NCBI GenBank assembly: GCA_009829735.1
Contig: CM020619.1
Span: 19,597,816 to 19,661,815, forward strand
Length of the DNA: 64,000 nucleotides
DNA from: Pyropia yezoensis
Taxonomy: Eukaryota > Rhodophyta > Bangiophyceae > Bangiales > Bangiaceae
Direction of reading: 5' to 3'
Shown here: piece after piece, positions 10,680 through 21,465 of the stretch
Layout: every line of letters begins with the position of its first letter
Numbering within the stretch: position 1 is the stretch's first letter
Translations under genes and position numbers: made by a program
Notes under the pieces: generated by a model
What the model saw: only the letters and a program-made list of their open reading frames with translations
The model's database searches: none
Told to the model about the DNA's origin: nothing

Positions 10680-10750
10680 ACTGTACACGTCAATGACGAT
10701 GTTGAGGTGGGCGCCCAGCTCCTCCGTGCGGCCCACGTAATCGACCCTGC
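10680..10750 (-). pseudogene. Sulfotransferase-like exon fragment
   Basis: On the minus strand a short frame reads CRVDYVGRTEELGAHLNIV. It resembles the FVGR-x-E-x-L segment near the C-terminus of carbohydrate sulfotransferases. It is followed by a GT that could be a donor, and a TGCAG just before it could be an acceptor. Only about 23 codons are present and no other part of the enzyme is seen. A weak, motif-level call from an isolated scrap. Confidence 0.35.
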
Positions 10751-10754
10751 ACTC

Positions 10755-10885
10755 ACCCGGCCCGTGACCAACGTGCGGCCGGGCACCGCCTACCCACCCG
10801 TCCTCCTCACCGCTGGCCTGAATGACCCGCGGGTGGGGTATTGGGAGGCGGCCAAGATGGCCGCCCACCTGGCCACCTCACCCAC
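10755..10885 (+). pseudogene. Prolyl-oligopeptidase family (S9) fragment
   Basis: A plus-strand frame reads NVRPGTAYPPVLLTAG followed by LNDPRVGYWEAAKMAAHL. It matches the segment of oligopeptidase B / S9 peptidases that carries the catalytic Asp (GLxDxRVxYWEPAK). The catalytic Ser (GGSAGG) and His (AGHGG) segments are absent on either side, and a long C run follows. It directly abuts the sulfotransferase-like scrap in opposite orientation. It is an isolated gene fragment, not a working peptidase. Confidence 0.6.
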
Positions 10886-12541
10886 CCCCCCCCCCCGCCT
10901 CCGCCGCCGCCACCGCCGCCGCCGGTCAGTCCCCTGCGGCCCCGCGGTGGGGCTGGTCGTGTGGGCGTTTTACCTACGGGGGGCGAGGCCGGCCGGGGGG
11001 GGGGAGCGCGAGGCCCACCCGCTGGTCGCCGCGCGGCGGAGGGTGTCGACGGACGAGCGGCGAGGCGCTGAACGGCGATGGTGGCGAGCGGCACCGCGCC
11101 CGGACCGCGGCACCCACCGGCCGTGTACCGACGTGGGGCGCTGGGCGTGCCCAGCGGAGCGACGGCAATGGGCGGCTGTCCCCGCGGTGGTAGCCCGCCG
11201 CCACCCGTCGGCGGCGGTGGTGCCAGACGCGGACGACGGCGGGCGGGCGGGTGGCGCCGCCGCCGCGGACCGCGGAGACGGGGGGGGGGCGTCGCCACAC
11301 GCGGCGGACGCGGTACCACAGCGGGGCGCGGCCGCCGGGCGGGCGGTGGTGGTAGCCGGTGGCGCAAACGCCGGCGACGGCGGGGAGGAGATCATACTCG
11401 CCGACAGCAGCTGCTGGCGCATCGAGTCGCCCGTGGGGCGGGGGGGGGGGGCGACGACGACGGCGGGGCGATGGGGGTGGGGGCGGGGGACGGGGAGGTG
11501 TGGTCGGTGGCCGCTCATGGTGTGGGGGTCAGAGGGGCTGGAGCGGTGCCTGGGACTGGCAGTGGTGGTGAGTGGGGGGTTTGGGGAAGGGCTGCGTTGA
11601 GTTGGAAGGGCACGCGGTGGTCAGGGTCCGCAAGGAAGGGCACTCGCAGGCAAGAGCCTGGCTGGCTCACGGCAGCTCGCTCACAGCCGCCACACCCGCG
11701 GGCGACGGCTGCTGCACGGCCCCGTCAGTCGGGGCGACCCACACCCCAACCCCCCTGCAGGGGCTACGACACGCTACGCAACCCCCCCCCCCCGCTCACA
11801 AAGCTGTCCCAGAGCGGGGGATCGCGGGGTGTCCTGCATCTTGGCAGGGAGGATGGGAGCGGGGGGCGCTTCAGAATATTCACGCCCCAGACTTGGCCCA
11901 GGCTGGACGCGCCGGACAGTGCCCCCCACCTGCGTCGGTCGACGGTGCCCCCGCCCCGCGACGTCGACGGTGGCGGCGGCGGCAGGCCGCTGTGGGCGTC
12001 GCGCAGCTGCGCGTCTTGCCGAGGACCCCGGGGGGCCGTGTTGGCCACGCCGCGGTGGCGGCGCTGGCCACGAAGGGAGGGGTGCTGTTCCACGGGGGGG
12101 GGGAAGGGCGCCCTGTGGAATCGGCATGTGTTGTGGCCGACCCGGCACACGACAGCGGCGGCATGGAGGCGCGGTTGTGCTTGGCGGAGCGGACGCTACG
12201 CCCCCGACGCTCCATGAGCGAATCTACGCTTATTCCACCCGCCAAGATCCCTCCTGTTGTTGCCTATGAGAGGTACTTCCACAGCCAATCAAAGGCAAGG
12301 ACCGAGACCGACCCCGCCTATAGCCAGCCAGACAGGCGTTTCCTGGAGGGAGGAACCCGCCACCATTGAGCAGTGCCAGTGGAATCTTCCGATGGTGCAC
12401 GGGTGACAATGAATCGCTGTCCACGTCACCACTATGAAACTCCCAACGCCAGGCAGCGATTGGATGGCGTGGTCCCATCGTTGGGCGTCAGCAGGGTGGG
12501 AACAATGCGAAGTAAAATAGGTTGTACTCTTAAGAGCACTT
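10886..12541. other. GC-rich region, no convincing gene
   Basis: Long open frames are composition artefacts. One plus-strand stretch near 12030-12090 (GHAAVAALATKGGVLFHGG) faintly resembles a kelch repeat and could be another gene scrap, but there is no second repeat. Sequence becomes less GC-rich from about 12200, and a CCAATCA occurs near 12284. Confidence 0.45.
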
Positions 12542-12963
12542 GTGGCGGGTGACGATAGAGTTCTCATTATTTTTGGCTTTTTATTTTTTCTGAGTTAGCA
12601 CCCCCACTGGATCGGGCTCATCACGAAAAAGCTAACGAGCTTATTTTCTTTCTCAGTGCAATGAAACTGACAATCATTCTTCAGTGTAAGCATTTTACAC
12701 TTCTGCTTACTTTAGAACAAGAGAATAATTAGGCAACGCGGCAGACTTACGCAGGGGGCTCCGTAGAAATTATGACATGAGGGGGGCCCAGTTGGGCATC
12801 CCAGCAGCCATGGGAGCAGGCGGCGGCTAGGCCCACGTTATCGTAGTGCTCGATACCAGTACGCGGCGGGATCAAGGCGACTTTAGGATGCACAATCTTT
12901 GATGCAGGCTATCTCGGCTCGGGCCTGCTCAAGAAAAATGAGAATTCTATCGTTCCCCGCCAC
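12542..12963. mobile_element. AT-rich MITE, 422 bp, 27-bp TIRs, ACTT target-site duplication
   Basis: The left end starts GTGGCGGGTGACGATAGAGT and the right end is its reverse complement at 24 of 27 positions. Direct ACTT repeats flank it at 12538-12541 and 12964-12967. The interior is clearly AT-richer than the surroundings and has no coding capacity. This structure defines a non-autonomous DNA transposon; the 4-bp duplication does not fit PIF/Harbinger (3 bp), so the superfamily is unassigned. Confidence 0.82.
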
Positions 12964-13489
12964 ACTTGTTCTGAGTTAAAATATAACCATATGTCATATT
13001 TTGCAGTTGCCTATAGTTTCTGAACAAAATGGGTACTGATAAAAGGCTCGGCGAGGGAGCGTAGCCTCGTACTTGTTCGCTGTGCAGTCCTCTACAGTTT
13101 AAAATACAGTTGGATCAATTGTTGTTGTCGACTGACGCTCCTCTCCCCGACTTGTCATTCGGCGCGGCGGCATCCCCCCGACGCGGATTGGGCTCCTTCC
13201 TTGCCCACCAGGTGGCGCGCGCGTGGCTCTTAGCCGAGCCGCGGGATCTTGGCGTCACGTCGCCGACGGCGGCCATTTGGCGAGGCACGAGTGTGCCGCG
13301 AGTTGCACCCAGACCGCCACCGCGCACTCCGTCGGTCCCCGTCCCCCCCCCTGACCTGCCGGCAGCCGTCGACACCTTGTCGTCCACAGGTGGCCCTTGG
13401 CCGATTCCCTCCTCCCCCCCTTCCTCCCCAACAACGTTCCCCTTCCCCAACTTCTACTCCCCTCCATCCCCGTGCGGATCAACGGCGGC
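12964..13489. other. Promoter-side region of the RETICULATA-like gene
   Basis: The first 150 bases remain AT-rich, then composition switches to GC-rich. The downstream frame is open upstream of its ATG at 13490 but shows no conserved residues. No TATA or CCAAT element was convincing. Confidence 0.35.
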
Positions 13490-15459
13490 ATGGCGTTTGC
13501 CCCCCCTGGTGGCCTGGCGCCCGGCCGCGCGCTACGTCGGGCGGCCTGCCGCCTCCACCCCGGCGGGCGGCCGCGGGTGCCCTTACCCCGCCGGCCGCTG
13601 ACGGCGACCACGGCGCCGCCCGCGTCGGCCGCACCGCCGGGCGCCGGCGCCGGTGGTTCCGCCGACGCCGTTCATGGCTCGGGTGGCACCCCGGCGGTGA
13701 GCGCCCCTCCAACCGGCGCTGCTGAAGCCGACACGCCCCCGACGCCCGCCCCAGGCGGGGCGGACTCGGCCGGGGGCGGCGACGGCACGCCCCCCCCTCC
13801 CCCCCCCGCCGGCACCGCGCCCCCGCTGGTGCCCACCCCCACCGCCAGCCGGGGCCCGTGGCGGTCCATCGCGTCGGCGGCGACGGTGTCGGCGGTGCGG
13901 TCGGGATCGGTGGGGCGTTCCCAAAAGGCCGCCGCCGCCGCCGCCGATGCGGCGGCCGACGCGGCTGCGGCGCTCGCGGACCGGTGCTCCCGCCGGCAGG
14001 CCGCGGGGGTCGGCGCCGCCGCGGCCGCGGCGGCGGCCGAAGCGGGCGTGACCGCCGCCGCCGCCGCCGCCGCCTCCGCCGCCGACGCAGCCGCGAGCGC
14101 GGCGGCAGCGGCCGACGCGGCCGACGAGGCCGTGGCCGAGACGGTTGCCGCCGCGGCGACGGTTGCGCGCCGGTCGGCCCGGCGGGTGGCAGACGCGACG
14201 GCGGCCGCTGCGGCGGCGGCTGTATCGGCTGCCGACGCGGCCGCGTCGGCAGAGACGGCGGCTGTGGTGCCGCGGATGGAGAGGGGGGGAGGGGAAGGGG
14301 AGGTGGAGGGGTGTGCCCGGCCCGAGTTTGACAGGGACGGGGGAGGTGCTGGGGTTGGCAATGGCGACCCCGTCTTGGGTGGTGGGGGGGGGGCAGTGGC
14401 GGCGACGCAGGGAGTGGCAGCGGCAGCAGTGGCGGCGGTGGTGGCGCAGGCGGCGGTGGCCGTGGTGGTGATTGCGACGGTGTTGGTGGCGGTAGTGGCG
14501 GCGGTGCGAGCGGTGGGAGCGACGGCGGGGACATCCCCATCCCCCCCTCCCCGGAGCTCTCTGCGCTGCTGGCAGCACACGGCGCCGCCGATGTGGCTGC
14601 CCTGCCCCCCGCGCTGCTGTCGTCAGTTGCAGCGGGCGTCACCTCCCCCGCCGCCCTTGGGCGCCTCCTCCGCCTGTCGGCCGGGGGAGGCCTCCTCTCC
14701 CGCGCCTCACGGCGGTGGCCCGGCCTCGCGTCGCGACTAGCGGCCAACCCATCCCTCCCCCGCGTCATGGCGGTAGAGCTGGGCGTCGGTGGGGGCACCA
14801 AGCTCCTTGCCGAGATCCGTCAGCGGGGCGACGCATTTTGGGCGGAAGCCGACTTTGTCGCGTCGGACCTGGCATTGGAGCTCGTCGGCGACGCTCTCCT
14901 CGTGTGGCTCCTGTCGCCGGCGTTGCCGCTCGGGGCGGCCGCGACAGCCAGGGGGGGGGGCGCGGCACGCGTAGCCGCTGCTCTTGGACGCCTCCCCCGT
15001 CACGCTGGCGCCATTGGCGCCTACACCCTCCCCCAGCGGCTGGGCGCGGGGGTGTGGAAGGGCGCCCAGTTTGCGGGCATCGGGCTGGTTTCGTCGGCGG
15101 TTGGCCACTCGGCAACAAAAGCGCTGGTCGCCGCCCGTGGGTCGTCGCTGTCGACGGTTGGCGATGGCGGCGGCGGCGGCGGCGCTGCCACCAGTGGGGG
15201 GGATGACAAGCACCTTGCGTCGGTATGGGACAACTCTGTCGCGTGGGGCGCCTTCCTCGGCCTCTCTTCAAACCCGCGGTACCAGCTGGTGTCTGCGCTG
15301 GAGGCGCGGGTTGTGGATGGCTGGCTGCCAAAGGTGCTGGGCGGGGGGGCGCGCGCCGAGGCCGCTGCCGCCTTTGCGTCGACGGTGCTACGGCTGGGCA
15401 ACTGCTACACGGGATCCAGCCAGTGGATCCCTTTTGCGCGGATGGTGGGCGTGCAGTAG
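13490..15459 (+). CDS. RETICULATA-related (DUF3411) plastid protein, apparent frameshift
   Basis: Member of the RETICULATA/RER family of plastid envelope proteins known from plants and algae; molecular function not established. The C-terminal half shows the family pattern in order: VELGVGGGTKLLAEI, RGDAFWAEADFVASD, LVWLLSPALP, YTLPQRLGAGVWKGAQF, LSSNPRYQLVSALE, and a final GNCYTGSSQWIPFARMVG. The start at 13490 gives an Arg/Ala-rich, transit-peptide-like N-terminus, then a Pro-rich and a long Ala-rich helical region and a Gly-rich linker. The N-terminal part (to about 14385) and the DUF3411 part are in different frames. The switch falls at a G run at 14384-14393, so an assembly or sequencing error, or a length polymorphism, is likely. 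Confidence 0.72.
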
Positions 15460-16682
15460 GCGGGGGGTGGGTAGAATGGGGTATACAGTAGATGAGGGGC
15501 GGGTAGGAAGGACGCAGACGCGAGATGTTTGAGGGGTTGAGGCGACGGCGCAGAGCCAACTGCTCACGCTGCAGCGGCGCGTGGGGTGTTGGAGCGAGGT
15601 CGGCACACATGATAGAAATTGCCATGGGTGTGTGGTTATCCATGAGCGACAAGCGGTTGACTTTCTCACGTCTGTTGTTTGCAGCAGTGCGCTGGGGTCA
15701 GAGCTCCAGGTATGCACATATGATGCATGGGAGCACGAGGGAGCAGGCAAAACGAAGCGTCGAAGAAGATGCCTCCCCTCTGCTCTGCCGAGGCCCGTGC
15801 ATCGTCCTCGTTCCACTCAAGACTGACAAAAGTAGTACCCATACGTTTTATGCAAAAGGCCATAATGGCGAACTGGGAGCAGCGAAAACAGCGGCTGGCT
15901 GGTGTTAACGCGCTGCTCATTGGTGGACTGCGACGGTTGACGTTGCCCAGCGCGGTTTGCGACTGCATGGTCGTCCCAGTCTCGCAATTCCCCCCGCGGC
16001 CGGCTGATGTCGACGGGCGCAGCGACAGGTTTCGTCGCTCTCACGGCGTCGGTCGTGGACAGCGCCCGTGTCGCCCGTGGGGTTGTGGATCGGGGCGTCG
16101 ACTGGCCGTGGCTGTGGCGCAGCGCCGACTTTGTCTTCGACAGGTCAAGAACGGGTAGCTCTCTGTGCTGCCCGCTGCGTGTTGCCGCTGACCGCTTTGC
16201 AGCACTACCTCGGTTGGGTGGATCGTCGCGCCGTGGCGGCCGCCATTGCGTTTGTGGGTCCCTTCGTCATGGCGCCATCACTGGCCGCTCTGGCCGCCCC
16301 CTCCCGCCTGATGCGGGCAGCAGGGCGGGGCAGTGGCATTTCGGGAGCGCTTGGCATCTTTGGGACGCATTGTACGTGACTGTTCGATGGTCGATACTTG
16401 TGCGGCGGGAGGGTGTGTGGGCGGGAGGGCTTGCCTGGTTTGTGCGCCGCCGATGCGCCCCCTGCGGGTGGTGTGGCTAAGGGATTGGCTGATCATTTGG
16501 CTCTCTTCGATAGCAGGCTTCTGACGGCTGCGTCTCTGTTTGGTCGTTTATGTTGGGTGGCTCCTTTTCCTCGCGGTCGTGCTTCCCCTTCTGTGCTGCA
16601 TGGTGGCCTTCCCTACTACCCACACTCCTCGCGTCATGCAGGCACTGCGCGCGCCGCCAGCACATCGGCCGCGTCGACACCC
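15460..16682. other. Intergenic / aconitase 5' region
   Basis: Contains short plus-strand frames with a plausible hydrophobic end near 16200-16375 (AVAAAIAFVGPFVMAPSLAA), but frames do not join through consensus splice sites, so no gene is called. The bases just upstream of 16683 are open in the aconitase frame and translate to an Arg/Ser/Ala-rich stretch resembling a mitochondrial presequence, though without an ATG. A 5' exon may lie here. Confidence 0.4.
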
Positions 16683-18944
16683 ATGTCACCTCTAGAGCCG
16701 GCCAACCTGCTAGAGCCGGTTTATCGCAACGTGGCCGACAATTTGGATGTGGTTCGGAAGACCCTGGACCGGCCGCTTACGCTGGCCGAAAAGGTGGTGT
16801 ACGGCCACTTGGACGACCCGACGACGCGGGCGGTGCGAGGGGAGACGTACCTCAAGCTCCGCCCCGATCGGGTGGCCATGCAGGACGCAACGGCACAGAT
16901 GGCCACCCTCCAGTTCATCTCTGCAGGGCTCCCCACCACGCAGGTACCCACCACCGTCCACTGTGACCACCTGATTGCGGCACAGGCGGGGGCGGGGGAA
17001 GACCTGTCCCGCGCCAAGGACCAAAACGCGGAGGTGTACGATTTTCTCTCCACCGCGGCGTCCAAGTATGGGATGGGCTTTTGGCGGCCAGGTTCGGGCA
17101 TCATCCACCAGATTGTGCTGGAAAACTACGCCTTCCCGGGTGGGTTGATGATCGGAACGGACTCGCACACGCCCAACGCGGGTGGCTTGGGCATGATCGC
17201 CGTTGGCGTTGGTGGTGCTGACGCAGTGGACGTGATGGCGGGTCTGCCGTGGGAGCTCAAGGCGCCCAAGATTATTGGCGTCAAGCTGTCTGGTAAGTTG
17301 ACCGGCTGGGCCTCGGCTAAGGATGTTATTCTCAAGGTGGCTGGTATTCTCACTGTCAAGGGTGGTACAGGTGCCATCATTGAGTACTTCGGGAAGGGCG
17401 TCGACTCCCTCTCGTGCACGGGAATGGGCACCATTTGCAACATGGGGGCGGAGATTGGGGCGACTACCTCTATCTTCCCATACAACTCGCGGATGGGTGA
17501 CTATCTCAGCGCTACGGGGCGGCAGGGCATCGCGTCGCTGGCCGAGACCTACTCGGAGAACCTGCGGGCCGATGACAGTGCTGTCTACGATCAGATTATC
17601 GAGGTGGACCTGTCCACCCTCGAGCCCCACGTCAACGGGCCGTTCACCCCCGACCTGGCGCACCCGCTGTCCAAATTCAAGGCCGCCGTGGTGAAGGAGG
17701 GATGGCCAGCGGAGCTGACAGTCGGCCTCATTGGCTCGTGCACGAATTCGTCGTACGAGGATATGTCCCGGTCGGCGTCGATTGTGCGGCAGGCGCTGGA
17801 CCGAGGAGTCAAGTCCAAGGCCATCTTCAACATCACGCCGGGCAGTGAGCAGGTGCGCGCAACGATTGAGCGCGATGGTATCATTGGGACCTTTGAGGAG
17901 GCCGGTGGGATGGTGCTGGCCAACGCCTGCGGGCCCTGCATTGGGCAGTGGAACCGGTCTGACGTACCCAAGGGCACTCCCAACTCTATCGTCACGTCCT
18001 TCAACCGCAACTTCTCCATGCGTAACGACGGCAATCCTAAAACTCATGCGTTCGTGACGTCCCCCGAGTTGGTGACGGCTATGTCTCTGGCCGGGAGGCT
18101 GGATTTCAACCCCCTGACCGACGAGCTGACCGCCGCTGATGGGTCCTCCTTCAAGCTGGAGTTGCCTATTGGTGAGGAGCTTCCGTCGCGGGGCTACGAC
18201 CCCGGAGAGGACACCTTCCAGCCGCCCATGGACGACCCGTCGGCTGTCAAAGTGGTGGTCGATGAAGCGTCGGCGCGGCTGCAGCTGCTTGCGCCGTTTT
18301 CGCCGTGGAACGGACGTGACTATGAGGACTTGCCCATCCTGATCAAGGCCCTTGGCAAGTGCACCACCGATCACATCTCGATGGCCGGCCCGTGGCTCAA
18401 GTACCGCGGTCACCTGGACAACATCTCCAACAACCTGCTCATTGGGGCGACAAACGCGGAGAATGGGGAGATCAACTCGGTGCGGAACTACTTGACTGGT
18501 GTGTATGGCACGGTGCCGGACGTGGCGCGCGCGTACAAGGCCGCCGGTGTGCAGTGGGTCGTGGTGGGCGACGAGAATTACGGGGAAGGCTCTTCCCGTG
18601 AGCACGCAGCGCTGGAACCCCGTCACCTGGGCGGTGTAGCCGTCCTCGTGCGCTCCTTTGCGCGCATTCATGAGACGAACCTGAAGAAGCAGGGCATGCT
18701 TCCCCTGACCTTTGCCGCGCCGGAGGATTATGACAAGATTGACCCGACGGACAAGCTGTCTATCACGGGCCTGGACTCGTTTGCTCCGGGTGTGCCTCTG
18801 ACGGTGGTGGTCAAGAAGACGGACGGGACGACCCTGGACATTGTGGCCAACCACACCTTCAACGCGGACCAGATTGAGTGGTTCCGTGAAGGCAGCTGCT
18901 TGAACCTGATCAAGAAGACGCTGGCGGCCAAGGGCACGGCATGA
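16683..18944 (+). CDS. ACO2: Aconitate hydratase, mitochondrial type
   Basis: Converts citrate to isocitrate via cis-aconitate in the TCA cycle; 4Fe-4S enzyme. From the ATG at 16683 the protein is 753 aa and begins where mature mitochondrial aconitase begins. Seen: [25 protein letters not shown], the cluster cysteines C353 (GSCTNSS), C416 and C419 (ACGPCIGQW) with family spacing, and the swivel-domain loop [15 protein letters not shown] with the catalytic serine. The end (TLAAKGTA) is complete. No presequence follows an ATG in this frame. The upstream open frame looks presequence-like, so an initiating 5' exon or a non-ATG start is likely. It converges with ELP3, 231 bp apart. Confidence 0.95.
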   Translation: MSPLEPANLLEPVYRNVADNLDVVRKTLDRPLTLAEKVVYGHLDDPTTRAVRGETYLKLRPDRVAMQDATAQMATLQFISAGLPTTQVPTTVHCDHLIAAQAGAGEDLSRAKDQNAEVYDFLSTAASKYGMGFWRPGSGIIHQIVLENYAFPGGLMIGTDSHTPNAGGLGMIAVGVGGADAVDVMAGLPWELKAPKIIGVKLSGKLTGWASAKDVILKVAGILTVKGGTGAIIEYFGKGVDSLSCTGMGTICNMGAEIGATTSIFPYNSRMGDYLSATGRQGIASLAETYSENLRADDSAVYDQIIEVDLSTLEPHVNGPFTPDLAHPLSKFKAAVVKEGWPAELTVGLIGSCTNSSYEDMSRSASIVRQALDRGVKSKAIFNITPGSEQVRATIERDGIIGTFEEAGGMVLANACGPCIGQWNRSDVPKGTPNSIVTSFNRNFSMRNDGNPKTHAFVTSPELVTAMSLAGRLDFNPLTDELTAADGSSFKLELPIGEELPSRGYDPGEDTFQPPMDDPSAVKVVVDEASARLQLLAPFSPWNGRDYEDLPILIKALGKCTTDHISMAGPWLKYRGHLDNISNNLLIGATNAENGEINSVRNYLTGVYGTVPDVARAYKAAGVQWVVVGDENYGEGSSREHAALEPRHLGGVAVLVRSFARIHETNLKKQGMLPLTFAAPEDYDKIDPTDKLSITGLDSFAPGVPLTVVVKKTDGTTLDIVANHTFNADQIEWFREGSCLNLIKKTLAAKGTA

Positions 18945-19175
18945 GGCGCTCGGAGCTGCTTCTAGAGTGTGCCTTGACTCACTCATGTTTCCTGCTTTTC
19001 TTTCTTTCTCTTTTTCTTCCAAACGGTGCGGTGTACGAAGAGTGGAGCACGGTCTGTATGTGCGAGTGATGGTGGTGTACTTTCAAGCGGTGTTTGCTGG
19101 TGGAAGCAACAAATGTAGGATGGTCGTGTGCAATGCACTCGCCGCACCACAGGCACCTGCCCACGTTCTTTCTGG

Positions 19176-20852
19176 TCAGTCCCCGTCGACCAGCGACTTG
19201 ACCATGTAGGGCCCTTCAAGCTCGTACCCCAGCTTGCGGTAGTAGGCACGGGTGCCCACCCCCGAAATGACCAGCATCTTGGAGGACGCGTGCTCCTCTC
19301 GCGCAATTCGCTCCGCCTCCTCCATCAGCAGTGTGCCAAATCCCTGGTGCTGGAACCGCGCCGGATGTCGCGCGTGCACCGGCACGACGCTGCCATAAAC
19401 GTGGAGCTCCCGCACGATGGAGCACGCGGTGCCGCGCATCTCGGGCCGAAACCCCGCCAGTGGCCCCGCCTGTCGCAACCGCAGCATCCCCACCAGGATG
19501 TCCTGCTGCGCGTCCTCGTATGCCAGGAAGGTCTCCCACCCCCCGTTCGCAGCGTAGTCCCGCCGCACCAGCTCCACCGTGTGGGGCACCACATCCCAGT
19601 GCACCGCCTGGATGCCAACCTCCCGCGTCCTCACGTCCCGGCACGCCACCCCGCGCTCACGCATACGGCGGTGAGCCAGCTCCCGCAGGTTCCCCACCTC
19701 TACCCCCGACGAAACGAGCGGCATGGGGATGTCCCGCTGGATGCGGTAGACGCGCACCCAGGGAGGCACCAACCCCAGGACGGTGGCCATCAGCTCCACG
19801 AGGTCAGCAGGGGCGTAGTTCTTGTACCGCCCAGACTTCCACAGCTCGTACAGGCCGGTACCGCGAATGACCAACGTTGGGTACACCTTGACGCCGTCGG
19901 CGCGAAAGGCCGGGTTCTCAAAAAACTCCCGGAAAGACTCGACGTCCCGCTCAACGCCCATGTTGGGAAGGTCTGGCATCAGGTGGGCGACGACCTTGAA
20001 GCCCGCGTCCTTGGCGAGCGTAAAGCAGTCGCACACGGCCTGCACCGAGTGGCCCCGGTTGGTGTCCCGCGCCACATCCTCGTACACAGACTGAACTCCA
20101 ATTTCCAAGCGGGTGCACCCATAGTCAAGCATCGACGACAGGTGCGGGCGGTGGCAGTAGTCGGGCCGCGTCTCAATGGTTAACCCCACACACCGCGTCG
20201 TCGAGTGCTCCCCGTAAGCCACTGCCTCCCCAACGCTAGCAGAGACGTGCCCCGACAGGGCGTCGTGGAGGTTGCGAACAAAGTAATCCCGGTAGGCAGT
20301 ATCGAGCGACAGGAAGGTGCCGCCCATCAGCACAAACTCCACTTTGTCCACGCTGTGGCCAATCCGTTGGAGCTGCTCCACCCGGGAGCGCACCTGAATG
20401 AAGGGGTCATAGCGCGCGCGGATGGCGCGCATGCTCGTCGGCTCATAGCCCGTGTAGGACTGCGTCGAGTACTCAAAGTCCGAGTCGGGCCCGCCCGCGC
20501 AGTAGATGCAAATGGCCCCCGTGGTGGCAATGTGCGGACACCGGTGGGGCTTGGACATTACCGCCACCACAGCGATACCGCTGGCAGTACGGACAGGCTT
20601 GGCACGGAGGACGGGGGTGAGGAGAGCGGTGTGGCTCTCCGGTACGGCGGCGAGGACCTCCACGTGCTTAATGTGATTGTCCAGCTTGAAGGAGCGGGCG
20701 GCAGCGGACTTGAGGGCCTCGAGCCGCCGCCGCGCGTGGGCAGGGCCATGAGAGCGCACCAGCGGGATGAGCTCTCGTACGAGCGCCGCGGCAGCCGCCC
20801 GCCGTCGTGAAGCGTCATCATTCAGGACCGCCAAGCCAGCCTGGTCGGCCAT
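19176..20852 (-). CDS. ELP3: Elongator complex protein 3 (radical SAM tRNA acetyltransferase)
   Basis: Catalytic subunit of Elongator, which forms 5-carboxymethyl derivatives on wobble uridine of tRNA. 558 aa from the ATG at 20852, full length for the family. The radical-SAM motif [14 protein letters not shown] (C105, C115, C118) has the ELP3-specific C-x9-C-x2-C spacing. It is followed by [43 protein letters not shown] and [10 protein letters not shown]. The C-terminal GNAT domain has the acetyl-CoA loop [16 protein letters not shown] and ends [11 protein letters not shown]. It is single-exon. The 600-bp gap upstream would hold its promoter. Confidence 0.97.
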   Translation of the reverse strand: MADQAGLAVLNDDASRRRAAAAALVRELIPLVRSHGPAHARRRLEALKSAAARSFKLDNHIKHVEVLAAVPESHTALLTPVLRAKPVRTASGIAVVAVMSKPHRCPHIATTGAICIYCAGGPDSDFEYSTQSYTGYEPTSMRAIRARYDPFIQVRSRVEQLQRIGHSVDKVEFVLMGGTFLSLDTAYRDYFVRNLHDALSGHVSASVGEAVAYGEHSTTRCVGLTIETRPDYCHRPHLSSMLDYGCTRLEIGVQSVYEDVARDTNRGHSVQAVCDCFTLAKDAGFKVVAHLMPDLPNMGVERDVESFREFFENPAFRADGVKVYPTLVIRGTGLYELWKSGRYKNYAPADLVELMATVLGLVPPWVRVYRIQRDIPMPLVSSGVEVGNLRELAHRRMRERGVACRDVRTREVGIQAVHWDVVPHTVELVRRDYAANGGWETFLAYEDAQQDILVGMLRLRQAGPLAGFRPEMRGTACSIVRELHVYGSVVPVHARHPARFQHQGFGTLLMEEAERIAREEHASSKMLVISGVGTRAYYRKLGYELEGPYMVKSLVDGD

Positions 20853-21465
20853 AACCAACCGACGCCAGCTGTCAAGGAAGGGTCGCTACGTGGATGCCGT
20901 AAACCAGAAGAACTGCGCGACAAAGTGAACAGCCAACGTTTGTGGTTAGCAACGCTGAGCTGCTGACCAGCAGCACCAGATGCAGAACAGAAAGACCAGC
21001 AGCGTCGCGGGCGGGCCGCAGCCAGAGTCCTGGCGTTGCATCGAGACGAGAATGCTTTCTATGGAACGCGGCCTCTGTACAAAAAGAAATCCACGAAGTA
21101 TGCAGCATATTGGACCATTTCCAAGACGCACGCATGTAATTACATAAGGATTTCAACACTTTGAAACAAAACGAAAAAGGGTTAGCCAGGGAAGGAGGCA
21201 AGAGAGAAGACGCTGTGCGGGAGAAGAAAAAGAAAAGGGGAGAAAGTAGCAGAGGAAGAAACAGAGGCAAGAAGAGAGTACAGGCGGGGGGGGCCTGCGG
21301 GTGACCCGAAAAGCAGAGAGCTTGGATGCCCCAGCGCACCAAAGGGAAAGGAGCGACGCCCCACCCGGAGTCCGCCCGGTGGGGCGGGGGAAACCTGAGC
21401 GCCAGCGGCCGGCTCATCAGCAGAGCGGCGGTGCGCCACCCCGAGCTCCTGCACAGCAAGGCAGG
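20853..21465. other. Intergenic between two minus-strand genes
   Basis: Mixed composition with an AT-richer patch at about 21090-21180 and a purine-rich tract at about 21190-21290. It should contain the ELP3 promoter and the acyltransferase 3' end. No specific motif identified. Confidence 0.4.

Noticed and set aside
11572..12369. Kelch-like protein
   Set aside because: One weak kelch-like stretch (GHAAVAALATKGGVLFHGG) only; no repeats of it and no start context.
16007..16480. Small membrane protein gene upstream of aconitase
   Set aside because: A hydrophobic stretch is present, but the parts are in different frames and no splice sites connect them in phase.
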